Source: Castellaniella sp. UBA6218 (GTDB lineage: Bacteria; Pseudomonadota; Gammaproteobacteria; Burkholderiales; Burkholderiaceae_B). Taken from it: a stretch of DNA of 32,285 nt. Position 1 is the first letter of the stretch, and each line of letters opens with the position of its first letter. The notes under the pieces are model-generated. The model was not told the origin of the DNA. It worked only from the letters and a program-made list of their open reading frames with translations, and searched no databases. A program made the translations under genes and the position numbers. Below, in pieces: positions 24,901-30,696 of this stretch. The DNA lies in contig DISE01000120.1 of assembly GCA_002421865.1 (NCBI GenBank), forward strand, positions 443 to 32,727, written 5' to 3'.

Positions 24901-26670
24901 CGAATACACGAACGCAATGCCGCCGGGTTCGGGCAGCGTGTCTTCAGTCAGGACCGCATCGGGATCATCGCCTTCCGCAAAAGCCTGCAGCCGATCCACC
25001 GCATCGGCGAATGACTCGGGCTGCAGGATCAGGGCTTTGTCCAGCCGGTCGCGCTGGAAAGCCGCGCCCTGGGCGATCGCCTCGTAGGCATCCGGCCCCT
25101 GAAGGATCAGTTGGCGCGCGTAGGCGTCCGCGAGCGCCGCCAGGGCCGGGGCGCTGCGAGCCGACAGCACCAGAGGCGGCAGGCCGAAGGCGGCGGCATC
25201 CTGTGAATTTTGCCGGGGAGAGACCACCCCGACGACCGCTGGCCGGGCTACGGCCGGCGCGGGCCCCTGCAGCAGAACATGCGCGTTCGCGCCGCCGAAG
25301 CCGAAGGAATTGACCCCCGCGATCAAGGGCCGGCCCGTTTCCGGAAAAGCGCGCCGCGCCGTGGGCACTGCCAGATTCAAGGCCTGGAAATCGATCTGCG
25401 GGTTGGGTTTTTCCAGATGCAGGGTTCCGGGCAGGGCGCGATGTTTCAAGGCCAGCACGGCCTTGATCAGCCCCGCCATCCCCGAGGCCGCCTCCAGATG
25501 CCCGATATTGGATTTCACCGAACCGATGGGCAGCGGCCCGGCGTGTGCCTGGCCATAGACCTGGCCGATGGCCTCGGCCTCGATGGGGTCGCCCACGACG
25601 GTTCCAGTGCCGTGCGCCTCGATGAAATCCACATCGCCGGCCGCCAGACCGCTGCGCGACAGTACGTCGCGCATCAATTCGGCCTGCCCAGGCGCGCTGG
25701 GAATGGTGATGCCGGTCTTGCGCGATCCATCCGCGTTCACGCCGCTGGCCAGGATGACGGCCTGAATGTCGTCTCCGTCGGCCAGCGCCTGTTCATAAGG
25801 CTTCAACAGCAGGACCGCGCCTCCTTCGGCCCGGACATAGCCGTCGCCGGACGCATCGAAAGGGCGGCAGCGCCCCGTGGCGGACAGCATCGACGCTTTG
25901 GTGAAGCCCACGAAGGGATGCGGATGCAACAGCAGATTGACCCCGCCCACCAGCGCGCAGGACGCTTCGCCCGCCTGGATGGCACGGCAGGCGTGATGCA
26001 GGGCCACCAGCGATGAAGAACAGGCAGTATCGACCGCCAATGACGGGCCATGCAGATCGTAGAAATAGGACAGGCGGTTGGCGGCCACGCTGAGCGTATT
26101 GCCGGTCATGAAGTTCGAGGACAGGCTGGCCAGATCGTCCAGGCCCCGGGTGCCGTAGTCCAGGGCGGCGATCCCGACATAGACAGCGCAATCCGACCCG
26201 GCCAGAGAAGACGGCGGAATGCCCGCGTTTTCCATGGCCTCCCAGGACAGCTCCAGCAGCAAGCGCTGCTGAGGGTCGAGCCAGGCGGCCTCGCGCGGAG
26301 AAATGCCGAAGAACGCGGCATCGAACGCATCGATGCGCGACAACACCCCGGCCGAGAAGGTGATGCTGCGGCCTGGCTCGGAACGCTTGGTATGCCGCAG
26401 TTCGGCGGTGGCCCAACGATCCGGCGGAATCTCGGTGACCAGATCGCGCCCATTTACCAGCGCAGACCAGAACCCGGTCTCGTCGCGACAATCGCCCGGA
26501 AAACGGAACGCCATCCCGACCAGGGCGATGGCGCCCGGCGCCGGGCAGGCCGCCGGGCAGCCGGCTTTCCGCAGGTTTTTTTTCTGACTTTTCTGGACTG
26601 GCAAACAGCTTCCCCAACAGCTTTTGTTGTGTTTGTTACTTTTTGGCACGCTACCGCCGTGCCGTGACAC
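18976..26670 (-). CDS. Fully reducing type I polyketide/fatty acid synthase (RkpA/WcbR-like)
   Basis: Single-module megasynthase, 2,564 residues from the GTG at 26670. Domains: KS about 46-470 (Cys217 in DTACSS, His353, His391); AT about 585-880 (GHSVGE 675-680, YAFH at 778-781, malonyl-like); DH about 945-1220 (His979 in HxxxGxxxxP, Asp1139); a methyltransferase-like region about 1260-1600 whose SAM loop is degenerate (VLEWTAAPSE); a structural half-KR about 1620-1800; ER about 1815-2140 (GAAGGVGIAA at 1962); KR about 2160-2400 (Ser2297, Tyr2310, Asn2314); ACP about 2430-2510 (Ser2471 in GMDS). All reducing domains look active, so a saturated acyl chain is expected, by iterative use. There is no thioesterase. 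The ops element occupies codons 5-8, so a downstream start, for instance TTG 26604 (GGGGAA upstream), is likely; no start has a strong ribosome binding site. Confidence 0.93.
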   Translation of the reverse strand: MSRHGGSVPKSNKHNKSCWGSCLPVQKSQKKNLRKAGCPAACPAPGAIALVGMAFRFPGDCRDETGFWSALVNGRDLVTEIPPDRWATAELRHTKRSEPGRSITFSAGVLSRIDAFDAAFFGISPREAAWLDPQQRLLLELSWEAMENAGIPPSSLAGSDCAVYVGIAALDYGTRGLDDLASLSSNFMTGNTLSVAANRLSYFYDLHGPSLAVDTACSSSLVALHHACRAIQAGEASCALVGGVNLLLHPHPFVGFTKASMLSATGRCRPFDASGDGYVRAEGGAVLLLKPYEQALADGDDIQAVILASGVNADGSRKTGITIPSAPGQAELMRDVLSRSGLAAGDVDFIEAHGTGTVVGDPIEAEAIGQVYGQAHAGPLPIGSVKSNIGHLEAASGMAGLIKAVLALKHRALPGTLHLEKPNPQIDFQALNLAVPTARRAFPETGRPLIAGVNSFGFGGANAHVLLQGPAPAVARPAVVGVVSPRQNSQDAAAFGLPPLVLSARSAPALAALADAYARQLILQGPDAYEAIAQGAAFQRDRLDKALILQPESFADAVDRLQAFAEGDDPDAVLTEDTLPEPGGIAFVYSGNGAQWQGMGCRLLEESPRFAAILTELDALLRPLVGFSVLDELRAPAEASRLDDTTIAQPLLFAVQVAVTLLLREQGIEPAAVAGHSVGEIAAAWACGALSLDQAAQVISARSQAQGLTRGHGRMAAVALSADALSALLADLDLSAHVAIAGYNSPANLTLSGDLESLQHLESHLPPGVFFRLLDLDYAFHSPRMDVIRDPVLHKLQGLEPRAPQSAVFVSTVTGDALADGRLDAHYWWRNIREPVRFQAAVGSLADQGCRIFLEIGPHAILQRYVTEILASLSVQGRVLGALRRQEDGMRSIRHAFGRCLLLSGPALLQSSFQAARARVRLPNYPWQRERHWHPQTSESLRAIQRRREHPLLGWRLPDAEAAWENTLDVQVLPWLADHRVGGAIVFPGAAYAEMALAAGQAWRGGTPVVESLEILAPMVFDGDHARSLRLTIQPRDGGFMIQSRQRLSHDEWTPHAVGRLLESTGAWAGTDPAAPGEARRVIDHDTHYALAAGLGLDYGPVFRGLRSIRVEGDRLAATLDLPVQACSTDYVLHPGALDLCFQALIAFSQEADRSGRGMAMLPVRVGRLTVRRSGPAQHLRVRLLRRGQRSVLADCELLDGEGGTLAVAEACRFRAAVLNPSAGKAAGHWRIVPRLQVHPHDERRAAIPALSGLIASLSGRLPPSEARRRWFRETLPLSEILALSFAFEACRQLAQPPRAPDWAALFDAPDTSPLIRWLGARLRDEGLLVPEGTGWTLARDAGWPQAADVWQSLLRDHPAYLPQLTLMGHWGRQLPALLRGELDPLSLHDRLRHSAVAESRYQDDPTYLGVRLALEALLRSLAAALPAARRLRVLEWTAAPSELFKTLLDALPEEQVDYVLVVTDPELADRQAAECQDHPAVRVLRTDDDEQALRESLGAGRFDLIIYRHSLHLFADPHTEVDRARRQLAGGGLLVIAERHPDWSAHLVEGLNPAWWADARTDISASGSGPMPAPAAPLWQPDAWRRLLDEAGLMHGTVWREPAAEDLAEGAYLVLAQCPDTDAPVDLPVEAGGDWLLLVDEASQAFGQALSESLAAQGSSVTLRDALSQAAEEGSVWTHCVSLIGWGDTTDQAAAPAIALLRRVQAWIRHETAPRLWIVTRGGAPGGDPAQGPDPSPAQAALWGFGRVLMNEAPALNCTLIDLGGGDAARLIRELRHPDGADEVLWRGDRRQVLVMREARPGPAEPLHHADRFRLDFHVPGKLRNLVWIRDEARALDDRAVEVQTRATGLNFRDVMYLMGLLPDEAVENGFAGASLGLEFSGVVSRVGAGVRDLAPGDTVMGFGSSCFASHVMTRADAVARMPEGWSFEAAATVPTVFLTVYYALKQLADLRPGERVLIHGAAGGVGIAAIQLARHLGAEIFATAGTDEKRDFVRLLGADHVFDSRSLAFADQIRAVTRGEGVDVVLNSLAGEAMRRSLDVLKPFGRFLELGKRDFFENTPLGLRPLRNNISYFGIDADQLMTGRPALAARLFAEVIALFEDGTLAPLPYRRFMADRVVDAFRVMQQARHIGKIVVSLADARPRVESPVVDRSVASFPADDTWLITGGLSGFGLETARWLAARGARHLVLLGRRGADTPGAAEAIQGLAALGAQVDARACDIRDAAAVQALIGEMRRTLPPLRGVVHAAAVFDDRLISQLDEDSMRAVLETKLSGAWNLHQATQADPIRHFVLYASITTAIGNPGQGNYVAANAGLESLAALRQRQGLPATCIAWGPIGDAGYLTRHEAVRDSLEQRLGRPPLTAARALDALGRLLAQDSSHAIVADFDWNVLSRLLPSADGVRFSVLNRNRQDIAADTQDIRSLIQGKDADTIIRIVQERVIGEVAQTLSIAPERIEAHKSLHDLGMDSLMAVELALGLEQHFGIQLPVMMLNDAPTVSGVTARIIERLTGDAEDDPGVASGSADLIASVVGRHESDLSADELRGLEDETRRLAETGTSLIR
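26647..26658 (-). promoter_or_regulatory. ops element (RfaH/JUMPstart core) of the capsule operon
   Basis: The minus strand reads GGCGGTAGCGTG, identical to the ops core at the end of the JUMPstart sequence that recruits RfaH to long LPS and capsule operons in enterobacteria. It lies about 27-38 nt after the start site predicted from the promoter at 26692-26718, the usual position in an untranslated leader. The upstream half of JUMPstart is not recognisable. RfaH also recruits ribosomes to genes lacking a Shine-Dalgarno, which fits the weak start of the PKS gene. Confidence 0.72.
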
Positions 26671-26691
26671 GATCGGCAGGCGCTGGCCGGC

Positions 26692-26718
26692 ATTGTATTA
26701 CAACAGTAATATTATCAA
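26692..26718 (-). promoter_or_regulatory. Putative capsule operon promoter with internal palindrome
   Basis: On the minus strand TTGATA (26718-26713) and TACAAT (26697-26692) match sigma-70 boxes at 5 of 6 positions each but are only 15 bp apart. The spacer is almost filled by a perfect inverted repeat TATTAC-AACA-GTAATA (26696-26711). Short spacing plus a palindrome suggests a regulator acts here. The regulator cannot be named. Confidence 0.42.
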
Positions 26719-26846
26719 CCACGATCAAGGTAAGATGCTTATGCGGAAATGGACAGGAATCACCGCATCCCCGACGATGCGGACCCGCGCCAACTTCCCC
26801 ACAGATTGAGAAAAGTCAAAGTCACGGAAGATAAAGCCCGGTTTCA

Positions 26847-26918
26847 CGGACGGGCGGCGACACCCAGGGTTTACCCGGTGCTACAGTTTTCGACATCTGA
26901 TATCAAGCCGCCCGTCCG
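26847..26918. repeat. 12-bp perfect inverted repeat upstream of the P450 gene
   Basis: CGGACGGGCGGC at 26847-26858 is repeated in reverse complement (GCCGCCCGTCCG) at 26907-26918, 48 bp apart, ending 18 bp before the P450 start. Within the loop GGGT-TT-ACCC (26867-26876) is a further small palindrome. The arms could form a long stem in the mRNA leader or be paired protein sites. Otherwise the 266-nt divergent gap holds only the capsule promoter and ops element; no good P450 promoter was recognised. Confidence 0.6.
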
Positions 26919-26936
26919 GCCCTCAAAAGAACCGCC

Positions 26937-28091
26937 ATGAAAGCCCCCCAGGACTGGGACCCCCGCGCCCCGGAAGTGCTCGCAGACCCGATCGCCGCCT
27001 ATGACCGCATGCGCGGCCGCTGTCCGGTGGCCCACAGCGACTATCTGCACCATTCCGTGTTCCGTCACGCCGATGTGATGCGGATCCTGCTGGACCACAA
27101 GACTTTCAGCAGCCAGGCGTCCCGCCACGTCTCCGTGCCCAACAGCATGGATCCCCCCGAGCACACGGCGTATCGCCGGCTGATCGAGCCCTACTTCGGC
27201 CCGGACCGCATGGCGGCCTTCGAGCCGGTCTGCCGCCGCCTGTGCGCCGACCTGGTCGCCGCGCTGCCCCGGGACGAGTGCGTCGAAATCATGTTCGGTC
27301 TGGCACATCCCTTCGCCCTGCGCATGCAGTGCGCCTTCCTGGGCTGGCCCGACAGCCTGCACGAACCGCTGCGGCAATGGATCCATAAGAAGAACGTCGC
27401 CACGCTGTCGGGCGATCTCCATGCCATCGCGGCCGTGGCCACTGAATTCGACGAGACCATCCGCGCCCTGTTGAAAATCCGCCGCGACGCCGGCGACCGG
27501 GCGCCCGACGACGTCACCACGCGGTTGCTGCGCGAAACCGTAAACGGCCGGCCGCTGGCCGAGGACGAGATTGTCAGCATCCTGCGCAACTGGACCGTCG
27601 GCGAATTGGGCACCATGGCCTCCAGCGTCGGCATCATCGCCCACTACCTGGCCACCCACCCCGATCTGCAGAACCGCCTGCGCCGCCACCCGGAACTGGT
27701 CCGGCCCGCCAACGACGAAATCCTGCGCATCCACGCGCCGCTGATCGCCAACCGCCGCGCCACCACCTGTCCGGTCCGGCTCGGCGGCACCCAGATCCCG
27801 GCCGGCGAACGGGTCACGCTGATCTGGGCCTCGGCCAACCGCGACGAGGCCGTCTTCGGCGACCCGGACGAATTCCGCCTGGACCGCGATCCATCCTTGA
27901 ACCTGCTCTACGGCGCCGGCATCCACGCTTGCCCGGGCGCGCCGCTGGCGCGTCTGGAAATCGAAGCCATGATCCAGGCCCTGCTGGCGGGCACGCGCGC
28001 CCTGGAACCCGTCCCTGACCAGCCGCCCATGCCGGCGATCTACCCGGCCAGCGGCTACCGCCAGGCCATGCTGCAATTGCGCCACACCTGA
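26937..28091 (+). CDS. Cytochrome P450
   Basis: Soluble bacterial-type P450, 384 residues, haem-thiolate mono-oxygenase. The haem loop YGAGIHACPG contains the ligand Cys332; the K-helix ExxR is E261-R264 (EILR); the C-helix HxxxR is H76-R80; the ANRRAT and PAGERV stretches are typical of the CYP101/CYP107-type clans. The I-helix, which usually carries an acidic-Thr pair in (A/G)GxxT, reads VGELGTMASS at 221-230, so the proton-delivery residues are atypical. No ferredoxin or reductase gene is adjacent, so redox partners must be elsewhere. It is divergent from the capsule operon with a weak ribosome binding site. Whether it acts on the capsule lipid or is unrelated is open. Confidence 0.93.
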   Translation: MKAPQDWDPRAPEVLADPIAAYDRMRGRCPVAHSDYLHHSVFRHADVMRILLDHKTFSSQASRHVSVPNSMDPPEHTAYRRLIEPYFGPDRMAAFEPVCRRLCADLVAALPRDECVEIMFGLAHPFALRMQCAFLGWPDSLHEPLRQWIHKKNVATLSGDLHAIAAVATEFDETIRALLKIRRDAGDRAPDDVTTRLLRETVNGRPLAEDEIVSILRNWTVGELGTMASSVGIIAHYLATHPDLQNRLRRHPELVRPANDEILRIHAPLIANRRATTCPVRLGGTQIPAGERVTLIWASANRDEAVFGDPDEFRLDRDPSLNLLYGAGIHACPGAPLARLEIEAMIQALLAGTRALEPVPDQPPMPAIYPASGYRQAMLQLRHT

Positions 28092-28190
28092 ACCGTAGAC
28101 GGTCCCGGCGTCCCCGACAGCATGCCGGGCATCCCTGGACGACCGCACGACAGGGTTTGTTTTGCAGCCGGGCAGCCCCAAGGCAAAACG

Positions 28191-28240
28191 CGCCCCCTCG
28201 GGGGGCAGCAAGCAGCCAAAGGCTGCGCAGCGTGGGGGCG
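28191..28240. repeat. GC-rich intergenic hairpin repeat
   Basis: Two perfect hairpins lie side by side: GCCCCC-TCG-GGGGGC (28192-28206) and GCAGCC-AAA-GGCTGC (28212-28226). An outer pair, CGCCCCC (28191-28197) and GGGGGCG (28234-28240), can enclose both. Similar elements are, from memory, common between genes in Bordetella-group and related betaproteobacteria. It lies in the 296-nt gap between the P450 and amidotransferase genes, which otherwise holds only a possible TACAAT -10 box at 28325-28330. Confidence 0.6.
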
Positions 28241-28387
28241 CAATTTCGTGGCGAAGAAAGGACACTGGATAAGCTCATCGCGGATTCTCATACCAGGCGA
28301 CGGCCATATCCGGTCCGGCAAGACTACAATTCAGGCATGAACCATTCGGGGCGGAATCCGCCCCGGTTTGCTTGGAACTTGCCTGCC

Positions 28388-29218
28388 ATGTGTCAGTTAT
28401 TGGGCATGAATTGCGCTACGCCCACGGACATCACGTTTTCCTTTGCGGGGTTCGCCGCGCGCGGCGGCGGCACCGATCATCATGCCGACGGCTTCGGCAT
28501 CGCGTTCTACGAAAATCGCGGCTCGCGCTGCTTTCTGGACAACTCGCCCTGCTGCCATTCGCCGGTGGCCGAGCTGATCAAGCGCTATCCGATCAAATCC
28601 CGCAACGTCATCGCCCACATCCGCAAGGCCACCCAGGGCGCGCTGGAACTGGAGAACTGCCATCCTTTCGTGCGCGAACGGTGGGGCCGGCACTGGTTGT
28701 TCGCCCATAACGGCGATCTCAAGAACTTCGACCCCGACCTGCGCGGCGATCACCTGCCGATCGGCCAGACCGACAGTGAACGGGCGTTCTGCACCATGAT
28801 GGAAGGGCTGCGCGACCGTTTCGGCACCCGCGAGCCGGAAGACACCGAACTGTTCGCCGCCGTGGCCGACATGACGGCCGAACTCACGCGTCACGGGGTG
28901 TTCAATTTCCTGATGTCCAACGGCCGCTGCATGCTGGCGCATTGCTCCACGAACCTGTACTACATCGTGCGCGCCTGGCCCTTCCAGGTGGCCCACCTGG
29001 TGGACACCGACATGTCGGTGGACTTTTCGCAGACCAACGCCCGCGGCGACTGCGTCTCGGTCATCACGACCAAGCCCTTGACCGACAACGAGACCTGGAC
29101 CGCCTTCCAGCCGGGCGAACTGATGATGTTCGTCGACGGCAGGCCCCAGTCCGGCCGGATCATCGAAATCCCCGACGACGTCCGGCGCAGCAATCAGGCC
29201 AACCTGGCCTGCGTCTGA
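28388..29218 (+). CDS. Class II glutamine amidotransferase (YafJ-like)
   Basis: A 276-residue N-terminal-nucleophile hydrolase of the GATase_4/YafJ type, which releases ammonia or cleaves gamma-glutamyl bonds. I start at the ATG at 28388 because this places Cys at position 2 (MCQLLG), the required catalytic residue; longer in-frame starts would bury it. HADGFGIAFY at 32-41, HIRKAT at 77-82 and FAHNGDL at 105-111 form the glutamine pocket. No synthase domain is attached, so it acts alone or with an unknown partner. The small Cys-motif gene follows after 9 nt. The biological substrate is unknown for most of this family. Confidence 0.9.
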   Translation: MCQLLGMNCATPTDITFSFAGFAARGGGTDHHADGFGIAFYENRGSRCFLDNSPCCHSPVAELIKRYPIKSRNVIAHIRKATQGALELENCHPFVRERWGRHWLFAHNGDLKNFDPDLRGDHLPIGQTDSERAFCTMMEGLRDRFGTREPEDTELFAAVADMTAELTRHGVFNFLMSNGRCMLAHCSTNLYYIVRAWPFQVAHLVDTDMSVDFSQTNARGDCVSVITTKPLTDNETWTAFQPGELMMFVDGRPQSGRIIEIPDDVRRSNQANLACV

Positions 29219-29227
29219 CGAACCGGC

Positions 29228-29425
29228 ATGGACATGACGAACGGTCCCGCAGACGATCCCCGCCCCGAGGAGCCCGTCGAACCCGATCTCAACGAGTGCT
29301 GCGGCAACGGCTGCGAACCGTGCGTGTTCGACACCTACGCCGAGGAACGGCGCGCCTGGCAACAGGCGGTGAAAGACTGGGAAGAACGCCATCGGGACCG
29401 GGCGAGCGCCGCGCCGGCGTCCTGA
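29228..29425 (+). CDS. Small protein with oxidoreductase-like (OXLD1-type) Cys motif
   Basis: A 65-residue protein whose centre reads CCGNGCEPCVFDTY (24-37), the signature of the oxidoreductase-like domain also found in eukaryotic OXLD1: four Cys that could bind a metal or form disulfides. The N-terminus is Pro/Asp/Glu-rich, the C-terminus a short charged helix. It lies 9 nt after the amidotransferase gene, so the two probably share a transcript. A start two codons later (29234) is equally possible. The function of the domain is not established. Confidence 0.78.
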   Translation: MDMTNGPADDPRPEEPVEPDLNECCGNGCEPCVFDTYAEERRAWQQAVKDWEERHRDRASAAPAS

Positions 29426-29512
29426 GCCGGAGCCGGAGCGGTCCCCTTCGTCCGTCACGCCGACAACCTTGCTGGGCATAGGGTTCCCGGGGGTTTTCCC
29501 GGATCGCGTTCC

Positions 29513-29518
29513 TATAAT
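29513..29518 (+). promoter_or_regulatory. Perfect TATAAT -10 box before the DUF2249 gene
   Basis: TATAAT occurs 38 bp upstream of the GTG start in the 130-nt gap after the small Cys-motif gene. No good -35 lies 16-18 bp upstream, so an activator or extended contact would be needed. Nothing else recognisable is in the gap. Confidence 0.4.
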
Positions 29519-29555
29519 CGGAAGCTCTCACCCACCTTTCCAGGAATGACGCACC

Positions 29556-29816
29556 GTGGCCTCCGACGCTATCCCGATGTTCGCTGAAAACACCTACCCC
29601 CTCGACGCGCGCGGCATCGCCAAACGCTTCCGGCACGCCGCCATCTTCGGCGCCCTGTCGGCGCTGCAACCGGGCGAAACCATGCGCTTCTGCAACGACC
29701 ACGACCCCCTGCCGCTGCTGCAACAGCTGAAGAACCACTTCGGCGAGAACATCCAGTTCGAATACCTGGCCCGCAACCCCGGCGAAATCGTCATCGACTT
29801 CCACATCGTGCCCTGA
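29556..29816 (+). CDS. DUF2249 domain protein
   Basis: An 86-residue small protein with the DUF2249/COG4309 pattern: LDARG near residue 17, then a central LQPGETMRFCNDHDPLPLLQQL block (38-59) and a C-terminal beta strand ending IDFHIVP. The family is found in denitrifiers and other facultative anaerobes, often near haem, hemerythrin-like or nitrogen-oxide genes, and resembles small TusA-like folds. The start is GTG 29556 with AGGA ten bases upstream; an ATG at 29577 is the alternative. It is convergent with the secreted protein gene, only 11 nt apart, and close to nrdD, in line with an anaerobic theme. Confidence 0.82.
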   Translation: MASDAIPMFAENTYPLDARGIAKRFRHAAIFGALSALQPGETMRFCNDHDPLPLLQQLKNHFGENIQFEYLARNPGEIVIDFHIVP

Positions 29817-29827
29817 AGGCACGAGGC

Positions 29828-30514
29828 TCACTGCCGGCGCACCCCCTGCAACAACCGCCCCAGTTCCGGGGGCAGTTGCGTCGGCGGCGCCGGCAGCTCC
29901 AGGCTTCCGGGCGCGGGCGGCGTGGCCGCCAGCCGCTCCACGCGGAACTGCTTCTCATAGGCCAGCAGACCCAGGCCTTTTTCTTCCAGCGCATCCAGCA
30001 CCTGCCGCGCACCGTCCGGCGGTTGCCCCGCCGCCGTCTGCAGCAGGACGGCCATCCGCCCCAGCACGCGCGTCAATTCCCGGACTTCGGGCTGCTTGCC
30101 CAGCACACCCCGGCCTGACCGGTTCCGTCCCTGTTCGTCGCGATAGGACACGGCATAGACGGCGCCCGCGTGGCCGGCCACCGTCTCGCGCGCGCCGGTC
30201 GGCTCGATCCGGCCCAGCGAGCGGATCATGTCGGGCGCCGGTTGCAAGGCGCCGCCGCCCAGCAGTCGCGCCATGGCGCCGCCGTCCATGACCAGCGGCT
30301 GGCCCGCGGCCCGCATGACCGAATACAGCTTGCCATCACGCATCAGCAGATAGCCCTGGCCGATGCCGCCGACATCGACCCGCGCGTCCGGTCCGTCGAA
30401 GGACACCGTCAGCGTCCGGTCGCCTGCCTGCACGGTCGCCACTCCCGCCGCCAGGGCGCTGGCCGGCACGATCCCGCCCCAGACCACCAGCAGCCATCCG
30501 ATCCAGCGCATCAT
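29828..30514 (-). CDS. Secreted protein of unknown function
   Basis: I do not recognise this 228-residue protein. It begins with a clear signal peptide (hydrophobic 4-20, likely cleavage after SALA at about residue 22). Residues 24-85 look beta-rich, with GKLYSVM-type strands reminiscent of DUF4412-like periplasmic proteins, which is only a resemblance. The C-terminal 45 residues are proline-rich. There is no Cys, hence no lipobox or disulfide. GGAGA about ten bases before the ATG at 30514 supports the start; a second ATG follows directly at 30511. It is divergent from nrdD across a 243-nt gap holding the FNR and NrdR sites. Confidence 0.75.
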   Translation of the reverse strand: MMRWIGWLLVVWGGIVPASALAAGVATVQAGDRTLTVSFDGPDARVDVGGIGQGYLLMRDGKLYSVMRAAGQPLVMDGGAMARLLGGGALQPAPDMIRSLGRIEPTGARETVAGHAGAVYAVSYRDEQGRNRSGRGVLGKQPEVRELTRVLGRMAVLLQTAAGQPPDGARQVLDALEEKGLGLLAYEKQFRVERLAATPPAPGSLELPAPPTQLPPELGRLLQGVRRQ

Positions 30515-30655
30515 GTTTCCGTCTCTCCGTGAAAGCCATACGAATGGGTCTCACGATAGCGGGTTTGCCCGCCGCCGAACAGGCACGGGCGGGATGCATG
30601 TGTGTCAGGATCTTGCCCGCGGACAGATCCGGAAGGTGCTGGACGGCCCTCATTC

Positions 30656-30669
30656 TTGACCCTCATCAA
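30656..30669. promoter_or_regulatory. FNR/ANR box upstream of nrdD
   Basis: TTGAC-CCTC-ATCAA matches the FNR consensus TTGAT-N4-ATCAA at 9 of 10 positions. Its centre lies about 70 bp upstream of the transcription start predicted from the -10 at 30720-30725, a standard class I activating position. Anaerobic induction of the oxygen-sensitive reductase would be expected. Confidence 0.72.
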
Positions 30670-30696
30670 GGCTATCAAAAAAAAGCGGCCGGTTGC

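Noticed and set aside
26871..28265. 464-codon minus-strand open frame over the P450 gene
   Set aside because: Antisense shadow; the plus strand has a full P450 with all haem motifs.
28157..28387. N-terminal extension of the amidotransferase from an upstream start
   Set aside because: It would run through the hairpin repeat and bury the catalytic Cys that must be residue 2.
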